Source: Erodium maritimum (lineage: Eukaryota > Streptophyta > Magnoliopsida > Geraniales > Geraniaceae). Taken from it: DNA of 64,000 nt. Under the pieces are notes generated by a model. The model had not been told where the DNA came from. It saw only the letters and a program-made list of their open reading frames with translations, and made no database searches. This document shows positions 34,710 through 45,566 of the stretch, one piece after another. How positions within the stretch are numbered: position 1 is the stretch's first letter; each line of letters starts with the position of its first letter. The stretch lies in the NCBI GenBank assembly GCA_963921825.1, contig OY997590.1:42239039-42303038 (forward strand). The letters run 5' to 3'. Position numbers and translations under genes: made by a program.

Positions 34710-35320
34710 AGTTCCTCTCTTGGAACTTAAGAGGTCTGTCCTCCTCTCAAAAAAGAAGAACTCTTAGTGACTTGGTATACAAGAAATCTCCCTCCTTTGT
34801 ACTAATTCAGGAAACTAAGCTGGAAAAACTTTCTATACCCTATGTTAGATCCTGTGGATTCAATGTGTCTTGGGAATACATATTTCTCCCCACCATTGGC
34901 AGCTCAGATGGTATTCTCACCCTATGGAGGTCATCTGAATTCCGCTTCCAGTAATCCAAGGATATTGATGGGGCCTTATTGTGGTTTGGATCAGTTATTC
35001 AATCCCAGTTGAATCTTTGTGTTATTAATGTCTATGCCCCTAACTCAATTGTGGATAGGAGAGCCCTTTGGATTTCTCTGCAGGAGGAAATCCTTTTGAT
35101 CCCTCCCTCAACACTATTGATCTTAGCTGGAGATTTTAATGAGGTACTTGATACACAAGAAATAGCCAATATGAGATCTCCAACTTCAAGCATGAAAGAT
35201 TTTCACACATTCATTGAAGCCATGGGATTGATAGATCTTCCTCTAGCTGGAGGAAAATACTCCTGGTTTGGCCCTGAATCCTCTGCATCAAGACTGGATA
35301 GGTTTCTTATCTCCTCATAA
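34706..35320 (+). pseudogene. LINE ORF2 endonuclease domain
   Basis: MKFLSWNLRGL start with N as metal ligand, IQETKLEKL with the catalytic E, then INVYAPN, LAGDFNEVLD and GGKYSWFGPESSASRLDRFL. These are the ordered motifs of the APE-like endonuclease that nicks target DNA. A stop at 34952-34954 and a frame change split the domain into two open frames (34706-34954 and 34979-35320). The expected SDH motif appears after a further stop near 35380. Confidence 0.9.
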
Positions 35321-35468
35321 GTCTTACCCTCTTTCCCAAGTATAATTCAAGCATGTCTTCCAAGATCAATCTCTGATCACAAGGTAATCTGCCTCTCAGA
35401 ATCTTCTGTGGATTGGGGCCCAAGGCCTTTCAAATTTCTCAATATTTGGACTAAGGATAAAAGGTTTT

Positions 35469-35774
35469 ATGATGCTGTTAATTCCTTTCTGGTCAAGTTA
35501 TCTAGTTAGTGGGTTTCCTCACTTTGTTCTCTGGAAAAAACTTAAACTCTTAAAGGAAGATCTGAAGGTTTGGAATGTTGAAGTCTTTGGAGCATTGGAA
35601 ACTAAAGTTGCTGAACTCAGAATCTCAATAGATAAGCTGGACTCTATAATTGATGACATACCTTTAGCTCCTCATGAATACTCTCTCAGAGGAGCTCTTA
35701 AGGCTGAGCTGATTCTTAAAACTAAGCTTCTAGCTAAGCTGTGGAGACAAAAGCCAGAAGAAAATGGCATCTAG
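35469..35774 (+). pseudogene. LINE ORF2 linker between endonuclease and RT
   Basis: FVLWKKLKLLKEDLKVWNVEVFG followed by a helical Lys/Glu/Leu-rich stretch (LRISIDKLDSIIDD, AELILKTKLLAKLWRQK). This is the standard inter-domain helical linker of plant LINE ORF2. Confidence 0.8.
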
Positions 35775-36000
35775 ATGGAGACAAGGGTTCTAAATTCTAC
35801 CACAGGCTGGCAAACTTTAATGGGGCCAGGAAAAAAATCTCTCAAATACTGGTGGATGATTCATTGCTCTCTCTCAGCCTGACTTAATCAAGAAAACTGA
35901 TGCTGCTCATTTCTCTGCAAGGTTCTAGACTCCTCCCCCCACCTCTCTCCTAAATCTAAATCACTTGAATTTTGCTACAATCTCTCAAGCTGAAGCTCAT

Positions 36001-36894
36001 TGGTTAGAAAGACCCTTCCTTGAAGAGGAAGTCCTTCAAGCTTTGCTAGCTATTAGCCTTATGGGGGGTCCTTACAAAATTTTATCTAAGCTATTATCAA
36101 CAAGGTTAAAAGTAGTGGCCTCACAACTTATAGGCCTTGAGTAGACTGGCTTTGTTTCAGGCAGACAAATTATTGATGAGATCTTGGTTGCTTCTGAGGT
36201 GGTGTCTCAAATAAAGAAATCCAAGGAAAGAGCTCTAATTTTCAAAGTTGACTTCCAAAAAGCTTTTGATCATGTTAACTGGGTTTAAGTTATGAAAGTG
36301 CTGTCCAAAATGGGGTTTGGCCCTCTTTGGAGACTATGGTTAAGTTCTTGCTTTAGAGCTTCAGTCTCTATATTGATTAATGGATCCCCTTCTCCAAATT
36401 TCCAAATGATGAAAGGACTTAGACAGGGGTGTGCATTATCCCCTCTTATTTTTGATTTATTTGCAGAAGGATTAAATCAAGTAATGAGGTCTGGTCTCTC
36501 CTCTGATCATTTTCAAGGCATTAGGCTCAGTGTCTCAGGGCCTATTATTTCCCACCTCCAATTTGTTGATGACACAATTTTCTTCATAAGAGCTACCTTG
36601 GAAGGAACTGCAAATCTCAAAGCTGCTCTATCCTTGTTTCAGTTAGCATCTGGTTTGGGAGTGAACTACAGCAAGTCAGCTCTAGTGCCAATGAACCTAT
36701 CAACTGAGGACTCCCAAGCCTTTGGAGAAATTTTAGAATATCAATTGGACACCCTCCCTCTACCTTATTTGGGATTATCTCTAGGAGCTAATCTTAAACA
36801 TCTCAACACTTGGAAGCCAATTCTAGCTAAATTCAAAAAGTCACTTGGTCTGTATCAAGCAAAAAGTTGTCTCTGGGTGGTAGAATTACTCTGA
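36001..36894 (+). pseudogene. LINE ORF2 reverse transcriptase domain
   Basis: EEEVLQALL, then TGFVSGRQIIDEILVASE, LIFKVDFQKAFDHVNW (first catalytic Asp), LRQGCALSPLIFDLFAE, and HLQFVDDTIFF (active-site box FVDD). LPYLGLSLGAN follows. A stretch expected between LLAISLMGG and the KLLSTRLK segment is missing near 36067-36080, and in-frame stops occur near 36140 and 36286, so RT is inactive. Confidence 0.9.
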
Positions 36895-37083
36895 TCAATA
36901 CAACCCTTGGTGCCCTACCTCTATATTTCTTCTCCATACACTTGGCTTCCAAGTCTGTTATCAAGGCCTTTCAAAGCTAGCAAAGGAGGTTCCTCTGGCA
37001 TAGATCATCTAAATCAAGAGTCTTCAACAAGGTCAATTGGAACACTATCTACAAAACCAAAGAGCAAGGAGGTTTGGGTATCA

Positions 37084-38207
37084 AAACCCTTACTTTGATG
37101 AATTATGCATTACTTGCAAAGTGGTGGTGGAGGTTTGTTGTAGAGGGGGAAGCTATTTGGAAACAAGTTATCTGTGCAAGATTTGGGTGGAATCTAAATG
37201 AATGGGACCTTTTTTAAATTCTCTGAATTAAAATCACCAAGCCTTATGAATCACATCTTGTCACTAGCCAAAGACTCAATATTTAAGGACTACTTTGGGG
37301 TGAAAGGGCTCAAATGGACCCTTGGCCAAGGGAATAGGATTCAATTATGGCAGGACATATGGTGGGGAGACAGACCTTTAAAAGAGCTTTTTTCCCAAGA
37401 TTTTTTTGTTAGCCAACTCCAAATAAGTTCTTGTCCAAGACCTATGGACTGAGGTTATATGAGATTTGAATCTGAGAAGGGATCCAAGAGGCTGGGAAAC
37501 CCATGAATGGGATCTCCTATGCAATGTTCTAAGCTATACTCATCTGGGGCAAAGGGAGGATATTCTAAATTGGAATGCTGACTCCAATGGTTTTTCTGTT
37601 AAAAGGTTCTATCAGTTTCTTGCCATTCAAAGTACCTCAAACCCACTCTAGACTAAGCACCTTTGGACACCTGTTGTACCCCCCCCCCCCCCCCCAAAAA
37701 AAAATCTCTGCATTTTGCTGGCTTGCTTGTCTTGAGGCAATCCCCACAAAATGCTTCTTGGAATCCAGGGGAATGGAATTTAACTTTCATCAATTAATTT
37801 GCCCCTCCTATGATTGGGATTTAGAGGGTGCTGCTCATGTTATTATTCATTGTCCCAAGGCTTGGACTGTTTGGTCTATGATATTGGCATGGTGGGGCTT
37901 ATCTTGGGCTCTACCTGGTTCTATAAAAGATATAATGGACTCTTGGTTTTATCTAGTGCTCTTCAGACAGAAGAAACTATGGGGAAATTTGGCTAAATTA
38001 TCATATTGGCATATATGGCTTGCCAGAAACAAATTGGTCTTTCAGAATCTTCATGAGTTTCCACTGGTTATATTTTCTAAAATTCAGATTAAGGCTTTCA
38101 GTTGGGAATGGACCTTGTTCAGTAATGACTACTACTTCTCCTTTGAATTGTGGAGGATTGATCCTAGAAGCTGCATTCCTTCTGGAACTAGGAGGATCCT
38201 GGGATGA
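37084..38207 (+). pseudogene. LINE ORF2 C-terminal region with zf-RVT
   Basis: LLAKWWWRFVVEGEAIWKQ near 37105, WTLGQGNRIQLWQDIWWG near 37315, DPRGWETHEWDLL near 37490, then FCWLACLEAIPTKC, a CPSYDWDLEGAAHVIIHCP zinc-type segment and WHIWLARNKLVFQN. A run of 17 C then 9 A at 37679-37704 falls within the coding frame and shifts it. The ORF2 stop is near 38207. Confidence 0.85.
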
Positions 38208-38804
38208 TCAGCAATCTCTCTTGGAGTTTGGTTGTTGCTGGTTCATCCTCTCTATTGACTAGGTGTTGGTTTTGGGGTTTAGGCTAGGGGCTTGGGTGTG
38301 AGGAGTTTTACTTCTTGGCTTGGGTCCTTGGCTCTCTTCTCCCTTTGGTTCTGGAAGACTAAGTACTCTTATGGCCTTAACCCTTTGGCTGCCTTAGTTT
38401 GTCCTTCTGTCTTCTTTGGGGTGTGAGGGCAGTTTTGTTGATAGGTGGGTCTCCTTGGGTTTGGCCTTTCTGGCCAGGGTATTTCTAGGTTGCATTTTGC
38501 TTCTTCACCCTTGTTCTGCTGCACAAGCTCTTTATCTCTTTTGTTCTTGCTGGTGTGCTCATCCTTTAAAGTCAAGCCTGCATAATTTTCTTTCTCCTGC
38601 TCAATTGGGAGTCACCAGACCTCCTCCTCTCCGGACATGATTTTGGCCATCAGGTGCTGGTTTACACCTCTACTTTCTACTGAAAACTGTGTGAATTGCT
38701 CTCTTCCTCTACTTGCTCTCTACCTATCCTTGTCACAGTGATCATTTTCAGATCTGCACGCCCTTCTCTTGGTTTCTTGTGACACAAGTATTGATCATGG
38801 TACC
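38208..38804 (+). other. LINE 3' UTR, first part
   Basis: T/C-rich untranslated sequence after ORF2, interrupted at GTACC by the Gypsy LTR. It continues at 43004-43195 to the poly(A) tail. Confidence 0.7.
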
Positions 38805-39601
38805 TGTAAAGACCTCCCCGGATAAAAGATTTAATAATTAATTTATTAAATTGGAACGTCGAGGGTTGAAGAACGAGTTGAATTTTGGATCGAATTCAAA
38901 AAAAAAGGCATTGGGCCGGACATGACCATGCCCGAGCTGCTAGGCCCGGTCAGTGGACCAGGCCTAACAAGCGAGGCCCGGTTCGCCAACCCATGCCTAA
39001 CCCTAGTGCACAGTACCTCAACCCTCACTTCGTCGCACATACCCCAACGCGTGTTCTTCCTCGTCTCATCTTCTCTCTCGCCTTCTCTCGCTCCCTCTCG
39101 AACCAGACTCTCCGGCGCCGCCCTTCTGCCTCAAACCAATGACCCGCGACACCCAGAATCCTGTCTCCACCGCCCTCGTGCCAGAAACCCCCCTCCTTTC
39201 CCTTCTTCCTCCTCAACTCGAAACGAACCAGCACCGCCGTTCCCATCGAGCCTTGTTGTGCCTGCAATAGAAGAAATCAGTGACGGTGAGTCACTTTCCG
39301 GGCTGAATCACCTTCCCCGTCCACCTTTTCCCTGAGATTCTAGCGCGCGCGTGCTTGCTTGGTTCGAGCTCGGGTGGAGAGGCTCGCCGGAACTTTGAGT
39401 TCCAGATCTGAGCTCCATCGCCGGCGAAGCTCCCACGGGTCAGATCTGGAACGGAGAGGCTCGATACTTGTCCTGACGACCTTCCCTTGTCCCTCCGGGC
39501 TCCCTGACACCACCACCGCCGTCGAGAACCGCTCTAACCTCGCCAGTCGCCATCCTCAACCTCGCCGGAACCCTAGCCATCTGACCTCTGTTCCCCGATC
39601 A

Positions 39602-39850
39602 GGCCAAGACGAGACAGGCCTTGGGCTTGGGCTAAGACGAGGCAGGCTTCGGGCCTGAACTTGGTTTGGGCCTCGGGCCTGGACCTGGTCTTGACCTGGG
39701 TCGGGCTTGGACTAGATCCGGGCCAGGCTTGGACTTGGGTCTGGATCCGGGTTCGGGTCGGTTCGGGTCTGGACTTGGATCTGGGTCGGTTTCGGATCCG
39801 GATTCGGGCCGGTTCGGGTCGGATCCGGGTCAGAGCCGGGTCGGACAGTT
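39602..39850 (+). repeat. GGGC(C/T)TGGACT-type low-complexity repeat
   Basis: Irregular short repeats of GGGCCTGGACCTGG, then GGATCCGGGTTCGGGTCGG. It translates to Gly/Leu/Asp-rich shadows in both plus frames, but it is LTR sequence. Confidence 0.7.
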
Positions 39851-40516
39851 GGACTTTTAATAATTTAATTTAACGTATTTAAATTGGAGAACTCAATGGA
39901 ATTAACTGATAACTTAAAGGACTTATTATGCGAATTAAATGACTAATTTGAATAAATTAGAGGACCTTTACGAAATGGACCGGGACTGATTACCGTCCCT
40001 TTTTTGTTAAAACCAGGCTTGGACCTCGATCGCGGAGAAGACCGGAGGTAGGCCTGGACGTCAGCAGCTAGGCGATCCAGATAGAGATACCTTGAAACCC
40101 TACTTTGTTACGGACGTACTAGAATGCATATAGGGAAACGTAATAACCGGATAAAGAACTAGTGTGCCTGTAGGATGTGAATAACTAGCGTAGACGTATG
40201 AACCATGAACATTTACGTTTATAGTCTTGGGAATTGTCGTGCTGGTAGAATCGGGCCATGTCGCGCCTATAGGGTTGTTTGCTGAATGTATCTGCTTGTG
40301 TGCTATGTGTTGTTTGAACGGTTAATAAATAACAAACATGCAAACGAGTAGAGTTGAACTAGTGATGCATATTAGTGACTTGAGTGGTTATTTCCGGTTT
40401 ATATGACTTGTTAAATTGTGGGTGTTGGGGAATGAATACCGGTTAAGCCGGTGGGGTTACCACGTTGAGTGTGGTGTCGGTAAGTGATGGTAACTGCGTG
40501 ATAGCTGAGTGAGTAT

Positions 40517-40548
40517 GATTGTGATTGTGATTGTGATTGTGATTGTGG
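40517..40548 (+). repeat. (GATTGT)n microsatellite in Gypsy LTR
   Basis: Five GATTGT units followed by GGGT. The first Gypsy family has a shorter GTGATTGTGATTGTGG tract at about 9980 and 11161. Confidence 0.85.
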
Positions 40549-40564
40549 GTGCTTTGGTTACATG

Positions 40565-40800
40565 AGAAAGGTGGTTTCCCTACCTTCCGACCTCGAGTCG
40601 GTAAAACGCTGTGTCCCGCAAAGAGGTGGTTTCCCTACCTTCCGACTAGCACTCGGTAAAACGCTGTGTTGTGCCGTGATGAGGTTGTTTCGCGATGCCG
40701 CGATGAGGTTGTTCCGCGAAGAGGCGATTTCCCTGCCTTCCGTGTATCGGTAAAACGCTGTGTTCCGCGATGAGGTTGTACCGCGAAGAGGCTAGGCCTG
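40565..40800 (+). repeat. Tandem GGTTT(C/G)CCTACCTTCCGA / GGTAAAACGCTGTGT repeat
   Basis: Three diverged units combining a CCTACCTTCCGAC motif, TCGGTAAAACGCTGTGT and a GCGA(A/T)GAGGT spacer. They lie at the place where the first Gypsy family has its own tandem arrays. Confidence 0.75.
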
Positions 40801-41061
40801 TGTTCCGCGATTAGGTCGACCGCCTCTCCCGACTTTGTGTTGGGGAAAGTTGCGTGTGGCTTCGCCGGGCCGAGCAGGTTGCTCCCGAAACCGTGCATGT
40901 GTGTGAATTGTTTGTGTGTGAATTGCTCCCGAAAACGGGGCTTGTCTTTAAAATGGTTTAAGTGTTGCACTGAGTATCAACCTTTTCTATTGAACTAGTA
41001 AAATTTGAAAGGCTTTCCTTTAAAGTTCGTAATTGGGCGATTTTCGTAACTTTTCCCTACT

Positions 41062-41102
41062 GAGCGTCAAGCTCACCCCTTACCTTGTTTTTCTACAGGT
41101 AT
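41062..41102 (+). promoter_or_regulatory. Hairpin plus acceptor-like block, second Gypsy family
   Basis: GAGC GTCAA GCTC followed by ACCCCTTACC, a T-rich run and TTCTACAGGTA. Layout matches the block at 10587 although the two LTR families differ elsewhere. Confidence 0.55.
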
Positions 41103-41225
41103 TAGCTATGATTTGGAGTAGAGGGTTACGCAGAGCTTGGGAGCTAGCGGAGGCCCGGGTTTATTTTACTTATAAACTTTAGAGACGTACTGTTGTTTTC
41201 GAATTCTATAATTGACTGAGCGTAG

Positions 41226-42865
41226 TGTTGGGTCTCGAGGTAGGGTTGGAGATGAACCAACTCGCAGCGGAAAATCAATGAAAACCAAGAGACGATTAGA
41301 ACCATGAAACAACTAACAAAGAATGGATTCACAAGAGAAAAATTCAGCACTATTTCTTACCAAAACCAAAACACCGGTTAACGAATGATTGGCTTGAGTA
41401 TCCAAGACGCCTACGTATCCACATGGGAATCAAAGCCACGTAGTTCTTCTCTTTGAGGACTCAAGGACACAAAAATGGAGGTGGGAGCTTGCCAAACCCG
41501 AAATTGCAAGGGAAGGGGGAGAGAAGTGTTTCCTATTCTTGTCTTGTGTTTGTTATGTTGAAAAAAGATGACTTAAACATAACAAAACCCATACTTGTCC
41601 AACTAAAGGCCTGGGACAAGTATGGTGTCAAGTAAGGTGTAAATAGGACAAAGTATGGCAAGACAAGATTGGGTTAGGTGGTGAATCACCAACACCTTAA
41701 TCCTTGTCTTGCTTACTTAGTACTAATTAATCCAGACTTGATTAATTAGTTCCATGGGCCTTGGTTTCATGGGCCTGTTGGAACATGGCCCGTGCCCATT
41801 TCCAACGAGGTCCCGTGATTCGCTCATCGCCTCTAAGCCTTCCATACCGGAAATGTCCAACATTATCCGACGCGATCAATCCCAAGACTCCAGGCCTTGT
41901 CTCGATCCGTAAAGTCCTATTCACTTATGGGCACATGACCCAAAACCCAGTTTTGGTCATGTCCCGAGACAACTCCCTTTTGGCCATTCTCCATAAATGT
42001 GTCAATGAGTTTCATCCTCCGGTGTGACCCTTAGGTTTATGCATGTCAATAGATCAACGTAAAATCCCATTTTACTTGATCCTATTTAAGTGGCAACTAA
42101 CGAGACTTTAGTATTTCCTGACACCGCATAGCGAATCGACCCTGTCGATTCTAACCTTTCCGTCGTCCCTGTCATTATCCTTTTATCTCCGATATCCTGA
42201 TTGAGATAAGGCATAGAGCCGTCATCCTTATTATTCTCAATCACTGTTCCTTGATATGTGAGATGACTGAATATATGATACCTAGTATCATGTGCATGAC
42301 CATGCTATTCTTTCAGTCACTCTCGATCAAGCGGCCGAGAACCGATATCTTTCCCATACCTCAGTATGAGGGATAAATTCCTTAGCCGTCTTTCCTGTCA
42401 CTCATGTAATCCGTCCCCAAGCCAATCCTGACCGTTATGGAAGCCCTGTTACGGAAAACATTAGGCTCAGGTCAAACTCAATTGTTGACTACATAGCGAT
42501 CACAAAGACTCTTTGGTCTAAGGATACATGACAAGCTACGACATTGAATATGTTCATGACTTAATCTAGGGCACATATTCAGGACGGGTCGTCCAATATC
42601 ATGTCCCACATGATATCTATGATCAGACTCCGGAATCCCATTCCAATGACTAACAGAACGTAAGCCATAAAGAGCCATCTTTCATACTAGTCGCTTCTAG
42701 TGAAGCTTTGTTGACTAGGGACCCATCGAGTGTGATCTATCTCGATCTATGGTTCTATTCGCATTGTGGGCATAGATCAGAGCACACATCGATATATTAC
42801 TCCAACACATAAGTAATATAAACATTTGGACATTTAGGATTCAACTACGGGCACTAAGACTAACA
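41226..42865 (-). mobile_element. Copia family A solo LTR, minus strand, TSD CGTAG
   Basis: TGTTGGGTCTC to GACTAACA, 1640 bp, flanked by CGTAG at 41221-41225 and 42866-42870. It is nested in the second Gypsy LTR about 140 bp short of that LTR's end. No internal region. Divergence from the young copies is modest. Confidence 0.95.
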
Positions 42866-43003
42866 CGTAGGACTCAGGGTTTGAACATTTTGTTGGTTTA
42901 TATTATTTTCTTGTATCAGATATTATTTACTTTTAAACTGTTTTTATTTAATTTCACTAAGTCACGTCTCGGGTCCGGTTAATACCGGATTTGGGGCGTG
43001 ACA

Positions 43004-43203
43004 GTACGTTGTATTCCAAGTTTCCAGTTGCATTACCTTACTCTTTAGTTGTTTTACCTTATTTCTTACTTCCTTAGGTTTGATAACTTCCTATGTTCTT
43101 GTGTTCTTGTTCGATCTCTGTAGTTGGAGATCTGTTATTTGTCCGCCCGATTGAACCTTTGAATGTGTGAGTTTTAATATATAGCTTTGCCGATCAAAAA
43201 AAA
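43004..43203 (+). other. LINE 3' UTR end and poly(A)
   Basis: Continuation of 38208-38804 after the Gypsy LTR, closing with TTTGCCGATC and eight A residues. Confidence 0.75.
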
Positions 43204-43837
43204 GAGAGAAGGTAACTTAGACAATAGAAACTAATAAAATAAAACACGAAAATAAAGTAAGAGAAAGTATGTATAATAATTAAGTTTAGCTGGCTGAAAA
43301 GACAAACCTCTATGTTGGGTCGAGTTTTTCGTAACTCGGGGCATTCATAAAGATGTTGTCGCGAACTATTGACCCAATGTCCCTGGTGATCTTAACCTCT
43401 GAATTCTCAGTAACGAGGTTCCCTTTATGAACATCCCATTCCATCTTTACTCTTCCCTCAACTTGGACCATCTTTTTGGTCTACGAGGTTGTGACGTTTC
43501 CTAGGTTACCTTACCTTTTCCTGTTCGAGTTCATCAACGAACTCGGTGTCTTCTGTAACTTTTTGTTACTGCGGTTGCGAAGGGCCTTTCAAAGAACCTA
43601 GACTGACGTTGGGGAGAAGAAGGAGCGATAGGGGCCAACGACGTCAACCAATTGTAAGCGCTTGGGCTACTGGACGGAAACGGCCTGTTGGATACCGATG
43701 ATAATAGAGTTGGAGTCGGGGTATCTTGTTCAATTATATTCCCTCTTTGTTTCTCGAATGCTACCTCGAGTAAGACCATCATATCTCTTAGCATCCTGCA
43801 TTACAAAAGCAATTCAACATAAGAATGGATATTAAAT
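43204..43837 (-). pseudogene. Decayed plant transposase-like gene, upstream arm
   Basis: The minus-strand frame from 43794 reads MLRDMMVLLEVAFEKQRGN and continues Ser/Pro-rich to 43534. A later frame (about 43480-43320) reads KKMVQVEGRVKMEWDV, then SIVRDNIFMNAPSYEKLDPT. A hydrophobic KMEW-type strand followed by a P-x-x-Y-x-x-L segment resembles the start of plant En/Spm-type transposases. Together with 22240-23383 it would be one gene split by the LINE. Frame changes could be introns or decay. Confidence 0.3.
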
Positions 43838-44198
43838 TGTTAGACAAGATGCCCATAGCTCAATCGTAAATCGCCAAATGGCCAGTTTATTCTTTGTCAT
43901 CGTTGGCAATAAATGTAAAGTGGCTTAATATTACTTTTGAGGTTGAGTAATATATCGAAGTGTGTTGTGATCTATGCTCACCATACGAAGTAGAACCATA
44001 GATCGAGATGGATCATACTTGAGGGGTCCCTAGTCAACAAAGATTCACTAGAAGCGATTACTATGGAAGACGACTCTTTATGGATCAGTTCTATTAGTCA
44101 TTGGAATGGGATTCCGGAGTCTGATCATAGATACCATATGGGACATTATATTGGACGACCCAGCTTGAATACGTTACATAGATCAAGTCATGAGCATA

Positions 44199-45566
44199 TT
44201 CAGTGTCGTAGCTTTTTTTTATCAGCAATTTTTTTTTATAATCCAATAGTTACAAAGTGTAATGGAAGGACAAGGGCATAACCCTCAGTACAAATAAAAA
44301 CACACACATAACAAGGGGTGAAATGAACAACCAAATACTACAAAGGTCTAATACCCACATATGTCTACCTTGAAGAACAACCAAACTCGAGTCAACTAAA
44401 CAACAAACTCTCGAGCTAACTACAAACAACCACAGGCCTGAAGCCCAAAATATTAACAAAACTAAACAATACTTAAAGAACAACTAAGATAACAAGGATT
44501 AAATCTGTAACCCAACCAACGAGGCCCAAAACGCAACGGATCGGCCCAAAACGCAATGGACCGGCCCAAAACACAACGGACCGGCCCAAAGCCCAACAAT
44601 CAGTCCCACCGGCCCGCTAGGAATGAAACACAACGCGTGCGCCTTAGGTAGTGTACCTCAGTCACCGCGCCACCACTGACAGAAGATGACAGCAGCAAGT
44701 TGCCGTCCACCCCTCTGATCACCACCAAGACCAGCCAAAAGTCAGAGCACCCAAAGTCGTACTTGAACCAGTGCTCACCAAGAAGTCACGAGTCTCCGGT
44801 TGTCGTCGGCCAACACACTGAAAACGGCCTAGAACCTCAAACCTGACAGAACTCACCAAACCCTAATACCCCTACCTAAATGTTACTCCGAACAGGGGAA
44901 AGACTCAAACAAACTCGTCCGACCAGCACCGACGACGAGCCCGTGTCTCCCCACAACTAACTGGTGGAGAAGGACCGGTAAAGGAGAAAACTAATGGGAT
45001 GAGATGAAAAGGAAGTTCTGAATCTGAGATCTGACCTTGAGAAGGACTTCGATGCAGACGACAAAAAGCCCGGCCAAACAACCCAAAGATAAAATCACCC
45101 AAGTACCACAACGATCCCCATCAAAGGTGGAGAAGCAAAGTCCCAATGCTGGCTCTGGACTAACTCGTCCGAGGGAAGGAGGACACGCCAGTTACGACCT
45201 AACCCCACAGGTCCGATTCCCCAACGATCAAAGTCAACTGTAAAAAATATACTCTGATCTACACCATTAGAGGCAGAGAAGTGGCTCCTACGACAGAAAA
45301 GAGGTACATCGGCCGGAGACGTGGAGAGAGACGAACCAAAGGAAAATGAAAAAAAGAGAGAAAAGGAGGGAGAGAGGGGAAGTGAGAGCACAAACGGTGA
45401 AGGGAAAGGGGGAACCGTCGTCAACTGGCCAACCACAAGGGCCGACCAGTCGGCGGCGGCCAAGACGGGTTCATATCTAGGGTTGAAGAAGAGAGAGGTG
45501 AGAGCAAATTTTAGAGAGAGAAAAAAGTTGATATGTGAGAAGTCGCGTTCTTCAGTGTCGTAGCTT
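44199..45566 (-). mobile_element. 1.34 kb LINE-tailed retroposon with 16-bp TSD
   Basis: TTCAGTGTCGTAGCTT is duplicated at 44199-44214 and 45551-45566. Body 44215-45550, minus strand. It begins with a plant-leader-like sequence (CAACCCTAG) and has an open frame beginning in the flank and continuing to 45095. The 3' end is a LINE terminus (TTGCTGAT then poly A). No RT or endonuclease is present. It is therefore a non-autonomous LINE derivative or a transcript carrying a LINE tail. Confidence 0.8.
45095..45517 (-). CDS. Unrecognised open frame in the LINE-tailed retroposon
   Basis: About 140 codons of Ser/Phe/Pro-rich sequence within a longer open frame whose first ATG (45571) lies in the flanking TSD and is not credible. 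The true start is unclear. No domain is recognised; a Ser/Phe-rich run is encoded by pyrimidine-rich leader-like DNA. It is probably not a real protein. Confidence 0.2.
   Translation of the reverse strand, partial: SLKFALTSLFFNPRYEPVLAAADWSALVVGQLTTVPPFPSPFVLSLPLSPSFSLFFSFSFGSSLSTSPADVPLFCRRSHFSASNGVDQSIFFTVDFDRWGIGPVGLGRNWRVLLPSDELVQSQHWDFASPPLMGIVVVLG

Larger units (their letters stand above)
38805..43003 (+). mobile_element. Second Gypsy-type solo LTR in the LINE 3' UTR
   Basis: TGTAAAGACC at 38805 to GGGGCGTGACA at 43003, flanked by GTACC (38800-38804) and GTACG (43004-43008), four of five bases alike. Net length is about 2.55 kb after removing the nested Copia LTR. It is a different family from 6115/7944/15402 but shares its ending, the (GTGATT)n tract, a GGTCGAC(C/A)GCCT repeat and the hairpin block. 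A pyrimidine-rich 39000-39300 part and a GGGCCTGG-rich low-complexity part (39602-39850) lie inside. It is a solo LTR. Confidence 0.88.
23394..43203 (+). mobile_element. L1-type LINE, split by a Copia element and a Gypsy solo LTR
   Basis: Leader from about 23394, ORF1 (23677-25332, resuming at 33781-34709), ORF2 (34706-38207), and 3' UTR (38208-38804, resuming at 43004-43195). It ends with TTTGCCGATC and eight A residues at 43196-43203. AAAAAGAGAG at 23384-23393 matches the tail junction around 43199-43208 and is a candidate TSD, though half of it is A-run. After subtracting the nested elements the LINE is roughly 7.1 kb, near full length. ORF1 and ORF2 each carry stops and frameshifts and the RT domain has lost a segment, so the LINE is dead. 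Confidence 0.88.

Noticed and set aside
39359-39873. Gly/Leu/Asp-rich frames in the second Gypsy LTR
   Set aside because: They are translations of the low-complexity GGGCCTGG repeat.
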